A stretch of 64,000 bases of DNA from Sphingobacterium sp. UGAL515B_05 (GTDB lineage: Bacteria; Bacteroidota; Bacteroidia; Sphingobacteriales; Sphingobacteriaceae): contig NZ_CP109907.1 in assembly GCF_033097525.1 (NCBI RefSeq), positions 6,076,001 to 6,140,000 of the forward strand, read 5' to 3'. The notes beneath the pieces are model-generated. The model saw only the letters and a list, made by a program, of their open reading frames with translations. It was not told the DNA's origin and searched no databases. Within the stretch, counting starts at the first letter, position 1; the number at the start of each line of letters is the position of its first letter. Shown here in pieces: positions 28,246-37,985 of this stretch. Made by a program: the position numbers and the translations under genes.

Positions 28246-28750
28246 AGTTTATTTAGTTTTATGTTTACTGTTTAGTAATATAAATATAACAACTACAATG
28301 GAAGATTACTTCTTGCAAACAAAACATAAAAATACTATACCAAAATATGTTTAGAATTCGACAATATTTAATAATCCCTAAGAAATATGCAAACCAAAAC
28401 AAAGAATTCACATTAAAAATTCACCAGCAGTAAAAAAATGGGTTAAAATACAATTAGACTTTGATAAATTGTGCAAATTATTATTCAACAGAAAGGCTGA
28501 ACTTTATTTAATTTCGTTGTTTGACCTTTTTAGAGACAAAATGGCGAGCATATTCATTTGTAACAACAGCAAACACTACACTATCAAAGATAGACCTTTA
28601 AATAAATGATTTTGACATGCATAAATTTTACGATATTCGTATTAGACAATAACCCGCTAGGTAGACAATTCTACTTCAAGCCGAAGCAGATTACAAACAA
28701 TTCATGATTCTAGCACAACAAAAACAGTACTTCCTTTAATTTCCAAACTT
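28246..28750. other. Divergent promoter region between AraC gene and aminopeptidase P
   Basis: About 505 nt, AT-rich, no reading frame of note. A TGACCT half-site lies at 28522-28527, the hexamer seen three times upstream of the hydroxyproline operon. Promoters for both divergent genes are expected here, but I cannot place them with confidence. Confidence 0.45.
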
Positions 28751-30139
28751 ATGTTCAAAAAAGAAATATTTCTTAATCGCCGAAATAATCTGTTATCAAC
28801 GTTCACAACTGGCAAAATTCTTTTGTTAGGCAACATTGAAAATCCGATCAATTTTGAGCACAATACTTATCCGTTTCGCCAAGACAGCAGCTTTTTGTAT
28901 TATATCGGTATCAAAAGTCCACGTTTGGCGGCTGTATTGGACACCGAAAAAAACGAGACCATCCTATTCGGCGATGAAATGACCATTGACGATATTGTGT
29001 GGATGGGGCAACAACAGACTTTAGCTGAAAAGGCTGACCTTTCTGGTATCAGCAAGGTCCTTCCTTTCAATCAACTCTTCGACTACCTTAGCAAAGGAAA
29101 ACAGGAAGATATTCACTACCTTCCTCCTTATCAGTCGCATAATAAGTTATTACTTGAGCAGCTAACCGGCCGTCCCGCAAATCAGCTCCAACCTTCTGAG
29201 GCTTTGATTAAAGCTATCGTTGCACAACGGAGTATCAAATCGGCCGAAGAAATTATCGAAATAGAGAAAGCCGTAGATATTGCTGTTGATATGCACCGCA
29301 TTGCTATGCGAATGACAAAACCTGATCTTTACGAATATCAGATCAGCAATGCCATGCAACATTTTGCGCAAGATCAGGGAACCTCCTTCTCCTATCCGCC
29401 GATAGTCACAAAAAGGGGTGAAATTCTACACAATCATATGCAATTTCATCAGCTTTATGAAGGTGATATCCTGCTTAATGACTCGGGCGTGGAAACAGCT
29501 ATGGGTTATGCTTCGGACCTGACCAGAACCTTTCCCGTAGGAAAACGTTTTACGGCTTTACAGGAGGAAATTTACCAGATTGTCTTACATGCGTTTAAAT
29601 CAGCAGAGCAGCTGCTGACATCCGGAATTCGTTTTAAAGAAATACATTTAAAAGCCTGTGAAGCGCTTGTAGATGGACTTATACAAACTGGCTTCATGAA
29701 AGGCAACGCGCAAGATGCAGTCACGAATCACGCGCATGCGCTTTTCTTTCAATGTGGATTAGGCCATATGCTCGGTCTTGATGTGCATGATATGGAGGAT
29801 CTTGGTGAACAATATGTAGGCTATACCGAAGCTGAGCCAAAAGATACCAAGACTTTTGGAATCAAATCGCTGCGGCTAGGTAAGAAATTGGAGGCTGGCA
29901 ATGTGCTAACCGTTGAACCCGGCATCTATATTATCCCGGAATTAACGCAGCTTTGGGAACAGCAAAATTTACACAAGGACTTTATCAATTATGATTTCTT
30001 AAAAAAACATCTCGATTTCGGTGGGGTCCGTATTGAAGATAATTATCTTATTGAAACAGATGGATACCGTCGTTTAGGAAAATACCTTGAACGCGAGATT
30101 CAGGAGATCTATCAACTCAAAGACAATCCAATTGATTAA
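28751..30139 (+). CDS. pepP: Aminopeptidase P (Xaa-Pro aminopeptidase), M24B
   Basis: A 462-residue metallopeptidase that removes an N-terminal residue preceding proline. The N-terminal AMP_N domain (1-135) has HNTYPFRQDSSFLYYIGI. The pita-bread catalytic domain has the dinuclear metal ligands in LLNDSGVETAMGYASDLTRTFPVG (two Asp), CGLGHMLGLDVHDMED (His), VEPGIYIIP (Glu) and GGVRIEDNYLI (Glu). No signal peptide, so cytoplasmic. First of three + strand peptidase genes with DPP4 and an M1 aminopeptidase. Together they degrade Pro-rich peptides, which resist general peptidases. Confidence 0.93.
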   Translation: MFKKEIFLNRRNNLLSTFTTGKILLLGNIENPINFEHNTYPFRQDSSFLYYIGIKSPRLAAVLDTEKNETILFGDEMTIDDIVWMGQQQTLAEKADLSGISKVLPFNQLFDYLSKGKQEDIHYLPPYQSHNKLLLEQLTGRPANQLQPSEALIKAIVAQRSIKSAEEIIEIEKAVDIAVDMHRIAMRMTKPDLYEYQISNAMQHFAQDQGTSFSYPPIVTKRGEILHNHMQFHQLYEGDILLNDSGVETAMGYASDLTRTFPVGKRFTALQEEIYQIVLHAFKSAEQLLTSGIRFKEIHLKACEALVDGLIQTGFMKGNAQDAVTNHAHALFFQCGLGHMLGLDVHDMEDLGEQYVGYTEAEPKDTKTFGIKSLRLGKKLEAGNVLTVEPGIYIIPELTQLWEQQNLHKDFINYDFLKKHLDFGGVRIEDNYLIETDGYRRLGKYLEREIQEIYQLKDNPID

Positions 30140-30217
30140 TTAACGAACAACTAACATAATGATAAACCCAAAAAGTAAACTTAAATTCTTTTGGGGTCAA
30201 CTCAAACAGATAAACAA

Positions 30218-32392
30218 ATGAACAGCATTAAACAGTCGATCTTTATTATTCTAATACTGATTTTTCAGGTTCCAGCTTCCCTTTTTGCGCAGCGACTCTG
30301 GACAGATCATGGTGATCAATATTATGAATTTTCCGACAAGGGAATAGAAATGGTCAACCCTAAAAATGGGGTGCGCTCCATCTTCCTTTCACAGCAATCG
30401 CTTATTCCGAAAGGCGCAACGGTCGCCTTGAAAGTCGAAAATTTTTCCATTTCCAAAAACAAGGAGCTTATATTGATCTATACCAATAGTAAAAGAGTTT
30501 GGCGCGAGAATACAAGAGGCGATTATTGGGTTTACAACAAGAAGACCAATCAGTTGCAGCAACTAGGCCAAAAATTCCCGACCTCACAACTGATGTTTGC
30601 GAAATTTAACCCACAAGCAGATAAAGTCGCCTACGTTAATAAAGCCGACCATAATGTTTACGTGGAAGATCTCGCTAATGGCAGCATCGTTTCCGTTACC
30701 AAAGATGGAACAGACCGTTTAATCAATGGTACTTTCGACTGGGTATACGAGGAAGAATTTGGCTGTAAAGATGGTTTCCGCTGGTCGCCGGACGGTGCTT
30801 CCATTGCTTATTGGAAGCTTGATGCCCGCAACATCCGTAATTTTCTGATGATCAACAATACGGATAGCCTCTACTCCTATACCATTCCCGTGGAGTATCC
30901 TAAAGTTGGACAATCGCCGAGTGCCTGTTCGATATGGACCTATGAAATTGCCACTGGAAAAAATACCATGCTGAATATCCCGGGAGATCCCAACCAGCAC
31001 TATATTCCCCGCATGGAATGGTGTCTTGATAGCAAGCAGGTTATCCTAGAGCAGCTCAACAGAAAACAAAATGAGAGCAAAATTTATACCGTCGCTCTCT
31101 CCGATAATAAAGCGCAAAATATACACCAGGAGCAAAGCGACTCGTGGATTGATATCAAAGCACGATGGAACAACAATGATCCTTCGGGATGGGACTGGGT
31201 TCAAGGTGGCAAGGCCTTCATCTGGGTCTCGGAAAAGGACGGCTGGCGCAAAATCTATCAGATTGATTTATCGGGCAACGAGAAGCTGGTTATGAAAGCG
31301 GACTATGATATGATCAATCTTGACTTTTTCGATCCGAAAAATGAAACGATTTATTTTACCGCCTCTCCAAACAATGCAACGCAGAAGTATCTGTATAGTG
31401 TATCAACGAAAGGCGGAATTCCAAAAAGACTGACCCCGGCCTCATACGAAGGCACCTGCGATTATGATATTTCAAAAGACGGTAAAATTGCCATCTTCAG
31501 CTTTAGCAACCGGGCAACCTTAAAACACAATGCCGTTATTGAGTTACCGACACACAAAATACTCGTAGACTTTGATTTTAAACGTGAAAAGAAAGTCAGC
31601 GATGGTATTGCCGAGTTTTTTAAAGTTAAAACAACGGACGGTATTGAGTTAGACGGCTGGATGGTAAAACCACTTGATTTCGATCCCAATAAAAAGTATC
31701 CTGTCGTCTTTATGGTCTACGGCGAACCAGCATCACAAACTGTATTAGACAATTTTGGTGCAGGTTATAACAGTTTATATAAAGGAAATATGGCGCAGGA
31801 TGGCTACATTTATATTTCTTTGGATAATCGCGGAACTCCTGCTCCTAAAGGCAGCTTGTGGCGAAAAAGCATCTACCGCAATATCGGACAGCTCAATATT
31901 CGCGACCAGGCTTCGGCAACACAAGAAATTCTGAAATGGCCTTTTGTCGACAGTTCACGCGTGGCCGTCTGGGGCTGGAGCGGTGGCGGATCAAGCACGC
32001 TTAACCTACTGGGACAATATCCTCAAATCTATAAAACGGGTATTGCTATTGCAGCTGTAGCAAATCAGCTCCTTTACGACAATGTATACCAAGAACGCTA
32101 CATGGGCCTCCCTCAGGAAAATCTTGCAGACTTTGAAAACGGCTCGCCGCTGAAATATGCAAAAAACATCAAAGGTAACTTACTCTATATCCATGGAACC
32201 GGAGACGACAATGTGCATTATCAAAATGCAGAAGTCCTGATCAATGAACTGATCAAAAATAACGTGCAGTTCCAGTTGATGTCTTACCCCAACCGCAGCC
32301 ATTCGATCAGCGAGGGACAAGGCACGCATGAGCATTTAAAAACATTATTTACAAACTATCTAAAATTACATTGCCCTCCGGGTGGAAGATAG
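30218..32392 (+). CDS. Dipeptidyl peptidase IV-type S9B serine peptidase
   Basis: A 724-residue exported S9 peptidase that releases Xaa-Pro dipeptides. The start at 30218 gives the signal peptide MNSIKQSIFIILILIFQVPASLFAQ; a frame extension to 30191 is not needed. The N-terminal beta-propeller holds DWVYEEEFG, the double-Glu motif that binds the peptide amino terminus in DPP4. The catalytic triad is Ser588 (GWSGGGSS), Asp663/664 (GTGDDNVHYQNA) and His695 (NRSHSI). It overlaps no neighbour; the M1 gene starts 22 nt after its stop. Probably periplasmic or surface, upstream of the cytoplasmic PepP. Confidence 0.93.
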   Translation: MNSIKQSIFIILILIFQVPASLFAQRLWTDHGDQYYEFSDKGIEMVNPKNGVRSIFLSQQSLIPKGATVALKVENFSISKNKELILIYTNSKRVWRENTRGDYWVYNKKTNQLQQLGQKFPTSQLMFAKFNPQADKVAYVNKADHNVYVEDLANGSIVSVTKDGTDRLINGTFDWVYEEEFGCKDGFRWSPDGASIAYWKLDARNIRNFLMINNTDSLYSYTIPVEYPKVGQSPSACSIWTYEIATGKNTMLNIPGDPNQHYIPRMEWCLDSKQVILEQLNRKQNESKIYTVALSDNKAQNIHQEQSDSWIDIKARWNNNDPSGWDWVQGGKAFIWVSEKDGWRKIYQIDLSGNEKLVMKADYDMINLDFFDPKNETIYFTASPNNATQKYLYSVSTKGGIPKRLTPASYEGTCDYDISKDGKIAIFSFSNRATLKHNAVIELPTHKILVDFDFKREKKVSDGIAEFFKVKTTDGIELDGWMVKPLDFDPNKKYPVVFMVYGEPASQTVLDNFGAGYNSLYKGNMAQDGYIYISLDNRGTPAPKGSLWRKSIYRNIGQLNIRDQASATQEILKWPFVDSSRVAVWGWSGGGSSTLNLLGQYPQIYKTGIAIAAVANQLLYDNVYQERYMGLPQENLADFENGSPLKYAKNIKGNLLYIHGTGDDNVHYQNAEVLINELIKNNVQFQLMSYPNRSHSISEGQGTHEHLKTLFTNYLKLHCPPGGR

Positions 32393-32414
32393 ACCGAATA
32401 GTTATCATTTACAG

Positions 32415-34088
32415 ATGAAAAGAATACTATTATATGCACTGGGAACCTGTGGTCTACTGACCGCAGGTATACAGCAATCAGCAGCACAGCTGATGAAAGA
32501 AAAAAATGACTTCACAAGAGCGGATTCACTGCGCGGATATCTGTCACCGCTGCGAACCTGCTACGATATCCAATATTATCATTTGGATGTTAAGGTAGAT
32601 ATAGACAATAAGTTTATTTCGGGTTCAAACCTTTTCCGTTTCAAGGCCACAACTGATTTTAATCGCCTGCAATTTGATCTTTTTGCAAATCTCAACGTAG
32701 ACAAAGTCGTATATAAGGGGAAAGAACTTTCCTTTACCAGAGAACACAATGCTGTCTTTGTCGAATTTCCTGCGACTATCAAGAAAGGAATACAGGAAGA
32801 GTTTACGGTATATTACGAAGGCCATCCTACAGAAGCGGTCAAAGCTCCCTGGGACGGCGGCTTTGACTGGAAAAAAGATAGCAATGGAAAGCCATGGGTG
32901 GCAACGGCCTGCCAGGGTATGGGCGCGAGTGTCTGGTGGCCAAACAAAGACCATCAATCCGATGAAGTGGATAGTATGCTGATTTCCATCGCTGTCCCAA
33001 AAGAGGTGATGAATGTATCCAATGGACGTTTGGTCAAGGTAGAAAAGATGAAGGATGGTTACACCAAATACCACTGGAAAGTTGCCAATCCAATCAACAA
33101 CTACAATGTCGCCATCAACATCGGCGACTACGTTCATTTTAAGGAAAAATACAAAGGTGAAAAAGGACCATTGGATATAGACTACTATATTTTGCGCGAA
33201 AACGATACGGCAGAAAAAAAAGCCCATCTTCAAAAAAACGCCAACCAGACCTTAGAAGCCTTTGAACATTGGTTTGGTCCATATCCCTTCTATGAAGATG
33301 GCTATAAACTTGTTGAAACCTACCATACCGGCATGGAACACCAGAGTGCCATCGCCTACGGTAACCATTACCAGAATGGCTATCGCGGCGGAGATGCGTC
33401 TGGAACCGGCTGGGGACATAAATGGGATTTTATTGTGGTCCACGAATCTGGTCATGAATGGTTTGGCAACAATATTACTTCAGCTGATCTGGCAGATATG
33501 TGGATCCACGAAAGCTTCACTAATTATTCCGAAGGCTTATTTATCGACTATTTCTATGGTAAGGAAGCCAGCCAGGCTTACGCCCATGGTATCCGGAGCG
33601 GGATCCAAAATGATAGCCCCATCCAGGGCCCCTACCACGTAAATAAAGAAGGATCTGGGGATATGTATCCCAAAGGCGGTGTTATGCTCAACATGATCCG
33701 TACGATGATCGACAATGATGAAAAGTGGCGGAATATTCTCAGGGGATTAAACAGCAAGTTTTATCACCAACAAGTCGATTATACTGATGTTGTCAACTAC
33801 GTAAGCCAGCAGTCCGGTCTAGACCTGTTAAAAGTATTTGAACAGTATGTAAAACATACTGGCATTCCTACACTGGAGATCAAACAAGATCCTTCAGGCA
33901 GAATATTGGGTCGCTGGATCAGCGAAGTCAAAGGCTTCCATATGCCCATACATATTGGCGTAAAAGGTCAAAAAAGAGAACTTATCCAGTTGGACCAACA
34001 TTTCAGACCGATTAAAGTGGCCGGTTTAACAAAAGAGAATATCGATATTGATACGTTTAACTATTATGTCGGCGTATTGGTCGAATAA
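32415..34088 (+). CDS. M1-family zinc aminopeptidase, exported
   Basis: A 557-residue M1 metallopeptidase. The start at 32415 gives a signal peptide (MKRILLYALGTCGLLTAGIQQSAAQ). The zinc site is HESGH at 343-347 with Glu366 (WIHESFTNYSEG), and GMEHQ at 306-310 replaces the GAMEN exopeptidase motif. It lacks the long helical C-terminal domain of PepN-type enzymes, like other short Bacteroidota M1 proteins. It trims N-terminal residues from peptides. Last gene of the + strand peptidase run; a strong terminator follows. Confidence 0.92.
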   Translation: MKRILLYALGTCGLLTAGIQQSAAQLMKEKNDFTRADSLRGYLSPLRTCYDIQYYHLDVKVDIDNKFISGSNLFRFKATTDFNRLQFDLFANLNVDKVVYKGKELSFTREHNAVFVEFPATIKKGIQEEFTVYYEGHPTEAVKAPWDGGFDWKKDSNGKPWVATACQGMGASVWWPNKDHQSDEVDSMLISIAVPKEVMNVSNGRLVKVEKMKDGYTKYHWKVANPINNYNVAINIGDYVHFKEKYKGEKGPLDIDYYILRENDTAEKKAHLQKNANQTLEAFEHWFGPYPFYEDGYKLVETYHTGMEHQSAIAYGNHYQNGYRGGDASGTGWGHKWDFIVVHESGHEWFGNNITSADLADMWIHESFTNYSEGLFIDYFYGKEASQAYAHGIRSGIQNDSPIQGPYHVNKEGSGDMYPKGGVMLNMIRTMIDNDEKWRNILRGLNSKFYHQQVDYTDVVNYVSQQSGLDLLKVFEQYVKHTGIPTLEIKQDPSGRILGRWISEVKGFHMPIHIGVKGQKRELIQLDQHFRPIKVAGLTKENIDIDTFNYYVGVLVE

Positions 34089-34117
34089 AAACAGCTTCAA
34101 CGTTACCAACATGAAAT

Positions 34118-34166
34118 AAACACAGCGCCCCAGAAAGTTAGCTACTTTCCGGGGCGCTGTGTTTTT
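34118..34166 (+). terminator. Strong intrinsic terminator after the M1 peptidase
   Basis: A 21-bp stem with a single mismatch (AAACACAGCGCCCC at the left base, ACTTTC-C-GGGGCGCTG at the right), 5-nt loop, then five T. It ends the pepP-DPP4-M1 transcript; the A-run on the left may let it act on minus-strand transcription too. Confidence 0.9.
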
Positions 34167-34336
34167 GAACCACTCTTATCGCTTCATACCTATTCCCAAT
34201 TGAAATAAAACCTTCATGACTTCGCAGACTCCAACAGCAATAAAAGCATACCGAAGGTCCTTTCAATAAGATCCAGACTCGTTCAGGAAAAACAGGAAAT
34301 AGGCCTGCATTAGCGGATTATTGTCCTGATGAAAGA

Positions 34337-36568
34337 TCAATACTGATTCCAGGCAGGCGGATCTACGCCAAGAAGATGTTTTACAAAATAGTCCCTTCTT
34401 TTTCGTTCACCATAATCTCCCCCGGAAGAATGCCCCATCCCAGGAACCATGATAAAATCATGATTCTTACGCGCTTTGATCAACGCATCAACCAATTGGA
34501 AAGTGGATGAAGGATCCACATTATCATCAAGTTCTCCAACAATCAGCAAAAGATTTCCTTCCAGCTTAGCGGCATTTTCGATATTCGAGCTAGCCGCATA
34601 TTCAGGACCTACAGGCCAGCCCATCCATTGCTCGTTCCACCATATTTTATCCATTCGGTTATCGTGACAGCCACAGGAGGAAACGCCAACTTTGTAAAAC
34701 TCGGGATGGAATAACAACGCGCCGGTTGAACTTTGCCCCCCAGCAGATGTGCCATAAATCCCTACCCTGCCGATATCCATGTATTTATATTGCTTTGACG
34801 CGGCCTGCATCCAGGCAATTCGATCCGGGAAGCCCGCATCTTTCAGATTTTTCCAACAGACATCATGAAAAGCCTTTGAACGATTTGAGGTCCCCATGCC
34901 GTCGATCTGTACCACAATAAAGCCCAATTCGGCGAGTTCGTACATCCCGCTCGGGTTGCTGTAAAATGATTTTGGTACGAAAGAACTATGGGGTCCCGCA
35001 TAAATGTATTCGATGACAGGGTAGCTTTTAGCGGGATCAAAATTCGTCGGCCGAATAATAATCCCCCAGATATCCGTTACGCCATCACGTCCCTTGGCTT
35101 TAAAAACCTCTGGTGCACGCCACCCTGTAGTTTCGAGCAGACTACTGTTTGTTTTCTCCAACTCCATGATAATACCGCCATTTTTGTCGCGCAATACTGA
35201 AATTGGCGGCTGATCGACCCGGGAATACGTATCCACAAACTGCGAATAGTCTTTATTGAAAAAAGCTTGATGATTTGCATTTTCTTCGGTCAGCAGTTTT
35301 AAGCCCTTTCCGTCTAAACCGATAGCGTAATAGTGGACCAAATAGGGATCTTCTGCGGCATTCATTCCGCTGCCTTCGAAAATAACCGTTCGTTTTTCAG
35401 CATCAACATGCACAACTTTCCGAACAACCCAGTTTCCTTTCGTTATCTGGTTCTTTACTTTTCCAGTAATTCCATCATAGAGATACAGGTGGTTCCATCC
35501 ATCACGCTCAGAGGCCCATACAATCTCCTTTCCATCGGCCAGATCCTCCCGGTATTTCTTGCCGCTATAATCAATAAAGGTCTTATTCTGCTCTTGAATT
35601 AGAAAACTCGAGTTACCGCTATTTGCATCCATCTGCATGACGCCATAGACTTGATGCCCCCGTTTGTTATACTCGAAGGTAAATGCTCTGCTGTCATCGC
35701 GCCAGGAAAGATCCGAAAGGTAAAATTGATTTGGTATGAGTGCAGCATCAAACACCGATAGTCGATCTTTTTCAAGATCATATAAGATAGGTAGTTTTTG
35801 CGCAAGCTCATCTCCGGGCTTCACGTAATCGCGTGTCTGAATTTTAGGCTGCAGTTGATCTTTAGGAGAAGATTCAATAAGCGTCAGTTGCCTGATCTCT
35901 ATTTTTTGAGTTTTTACTGTAGCCAGCTTACGACTATCAGGTGCCCATTGAATATCATTGCTATAATAATTTGCCGTGTTGCCGTCAAAGGTAATTTGTC
36001 GCGCTTCTTTTGTGTTTCCCTTTATTGCCAGGAATACATTATTATTGCGGATAAATGCCACATGTTTTTTATCTGGAGACTCAACTTCCCTATAGGCATT
36101 TCCCTGTTCACGCTGCCCCCAATAGCGCGTATTTCGATCTTTATTTCCACTTGCAGCGCCCTGGCTCAATTGCGAGGAACGACGGTTCCAGATCCACAGG
36201 TAGCCCGCGATATCGAGCGACACTTGATCCTGGTCCAGCAATTTTATCTGATCATTGGAAATAACACGACTTTCGATTTTCCGCCCTAGTTTTTCATCCA
36301 CTAACGAAAATACTTTCGTCAGATCAAACAGCTGTTCTTTTGTTTTTGCCTGGGGATTGACCAAAATATACTCTTTTCCCTGCAACGTATTTCGATCATA
36401 CCAAAAGAGATCCCCCTTATCATTCCAAGAAAACTGGCCGGGCAGATTTTCAATTTTGTTGGTCAATTGTTTTTTTAGGTTTTGTGCACGTGTATAATCT
36501 GCCAAAGTTCCTTGACCAAACAGAAACTGTGCCGACAACAACAAAACCGCTGTACTAAGAAACTTCAT
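34337..36568 (-). CDS. S9-family serine peptidase with DPP4-like propeller
   Basis: A 743-residue exported serine peptidase (signal MKFLSTAVLLLSAQFLFGQ). An eight-bladed propeller (about 100-480) precedes an alpha/beta-hydrolase domain with the nucleophile Ser in GTSAGGQSSTGALL, the acid Asp in GELDDNVDPSSTF and the His in GMGHSSGGDYGERKRRDYF. The YEEEF double-Glu motif of true DPP4 is not visible, so its exact cleavage preference is uncertain; a prolyl or general oligopeptidase is likely. Its start overlaps the permease stop by 14 nt and it ends the hydroxyproline operon. Confidence 0.88.
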   Translation of the reverse strand: MKFLSTAVLLLSAQFLFGQGTLADYTRAQNLKKQLTNKIENLPGQFSWNDKGDLFWYDRNTLQGKEYILVNPQAKTKEQLFDLTKVFSLVDEKLGRKIESRVISNDQIKLLDQDQVSLDIAGYLWIWNRRSSQLSQGAASGNKDRNTRYWGQREQGNAYREVESPDKKHVAFIRNNNVFLAIKGNTKEARQITFDGNTANYYSNDIQWAPDSRKLATVKTQKIEIRQLTLIESSPKDQLQPKIQTRDYVKPGDELAQKLPILYDLEKDRLSVFDAALIPNQFYLSDLSWRDDSRAFTFEYNKRGHQVYGVMQMDANSGNSSFLIQEQNKTFIDYSGKKYREDLADGKEIVWASERDGWNHLYLYDGITGKVKNQITKGNWVVRKVVHVDAEKRTVIFEGSGMNAAEDPYLVHYYAIGLDGKGLKLLTEENANHQAFFNKDYSQFVDTYSRVDQPPISVLRDKNGGIIMELEKTNSSLLETTGWRAPEVFKAKGRDGVTDIWGIIIRPTNFDPAKSYPVIEYIYAGPHSSFVPKSFYSNPSGMYELAELGFIVVQIDGMGTSNRSKAFHDVCWKNLKDAGFPDRIAWMQAASKQYKYMDIGRVGIYGTSAGGQSSTGALLFHPEFYKVGVSSCGCHDNRMDKIWWNEQWMGWPVGPEYAASSNIENAAKLEGNLLLIVGELDDNVDPSSTFQLVDALIKARKNHDFIMVPGMGHSSGGDYGERKRRDYFVKHLLGVDPPAWNQY

Positions 36569-37979
36569 ACTTTCTTCGCTTAGGATTGATTAAATAATAG
36601 ATCGGGATACCCAATAGTGCAATGATAATGCCTGGCCAGGTATAGTTGGGTTTGAAAATGACCATCAACCCAATAAAGGCAAGTCCCATCAGAATATAAA
36701 GAACGGGAAGAAAAGGATAGCCAAATGCTTTATAGGGTCTGTTCAAATCTGGACGTGTGATACGGAGACGAATAATACCCGCAATCGCGAGTACATAAAA
36801 TATGACTACCACGCAGGTAATCATGTCCAATAAATCACCATATTTTCCGCTTAAACACCATATTGACGCAGCGGCACATTGTATCCAGAGTGCCCAGGCA
36901 GGTACCGCATGCGCATTGAGCTTACCCGCCCTTTTAAAAAACAAACCGTCTTTGGCCATAGAATAATACACCCTCGCTCCTGCCAGGATAATCCCATTAT
37001 TACAGCCAAAAGTGCTGATCATGATCATAATGGCTATAATAGTAATCCCAAAAGGACCAAAAACCTCTTGTGCGACACTCATGGCTACACGATCTTTTGG
37101 TGCATTGACCATAGCTTCCAAAGGCAATATGCCGGTATACATCAAATTAGTCAGAAGATAGATCACAGTAACTAGCAAAGTCCCTAATGCAAGACTCAAG
37201 CCGATATTACGCTGTGGATTGTTAATTTCGCCAGCCACTGCGGAAGATGAGTGCCAGGAATCGCTGCTGAAGAGCGCACCGACCATAGCCGCAGAAAAAG
37301 CACCCATTGCTGAAAATCCATCATAGGATGTGTAGGTTCCATCCGTATTTAAACGGCGCATTGACCAAAGAGATATATTGTCCCAGTTCCAAGTCCAAAC
37401 TTCATGTTTCAAAGCCAGGAATCCAAAGAGCAACAAGAGCAACAGACTCCCGATCTTGATCAATGTGATGGATGTCTGTACGCGCTTTCCGCTATTTACG
37501 CCTCTTGAATTAATATAGGTTAATACAATAATGACGGCAATTGCCAGCAGCTGCGCTGCCGATACCCGATAATCTGACCATTCTAGCAGGTAAACATCTT
37601 CATCCATAGAAGGGAAGAGATAGGCTGTAAATTTCGCAAAAGCTACCCCCACAGCCGCTATAGTCGCAGTTTGTATAACGGCAAAAAATGTCCAGCCAAA
37701 TACAAAACTTAACACTGGCCCATAAGCCTCCCGTAGGTAAATGTATTGTCCTCCTGCCTTTGGAAACATCGCACTCAATTCTCCATAGCTCAACGCTGCA
37801 GTCAATGTCATAAAACCACAAATCAGCCATACGACCATCATCCAGCCTGCAGACCCCGTGTTGCGCGCAATATCCGCAGATACAATAAAAATCCCAGAAC
37901 CGATCATACTTCCAACCACCAGCATAGTGGCATCCAGTAACCCGAGAGACTTTTGAAAAGTTTGTTTCGACTCACTCAT
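36555..37979 (-). CDS. APC-superfamily amino-acid permease
   Basis: A 474-residue, 12-helix transporter. TM1 carries GSMIGSGIFIVSADIAR, the APC unwound-helix motif that binds substrate amino and carboxyl groups. AYGPVLSFVFGWTFFAVIQ and the C-terminal YKAFGYPFLPVLYILMG also fit. Related to LAT-type exchangers and uptake systems. Placed between peptidase genes and hydroxyproline catabolism, it probably takes up proline, hydroxyproline or other amino acids released in the periplasm. The start at 37979 (MSESK) leaves a 6-nt gap to the DUF885 gene; an ATG six bases earlier (37985) is also possible. Confidence 0.9.
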   Translation of the reverse strand: MSESKQTFQKSLGLLDATMLVVGSMIGSGIFIVSADIARNTGSAGWMMVVWLICGFMTLTAALSYGELSAMFPKAGGQYIYLREAYGPVLSFVFGWTFFAVIQTATIAAVGVAFAKFTAYLFPSMDEDVYLLEWSDYRVSAAQLLAIAVIIVLTYINSRGVNSGKRVQTSITLIKIGSLLLLLLFGFLALKHEVWTWNWDNISLWSMRRLNTDGTYTSYDGFSAMGAFSAAMVGALFSSDSWHSSSAVAGEINNPQRNIGLSLALGTLLVTVIYLLTNLMYTGILPLEAMVNAPKDRVAMSVAQEVFGPFGITIIAIMIMISTFGCNNGIILAGARVYYSMAKDGLFFKRAGKLNAHAVPAWALWIQCAAASIWCLSGKYGDLLDMITCVVVIFYVLAIAGIIRLRITRPDLNRPYKAFGYPFLPVLYILMGLAFIGLMVIFKPNYTWPGIIIALLGIPIYYLINPKRRKYEVS

Positions 37980-37985
37980 AAACAC

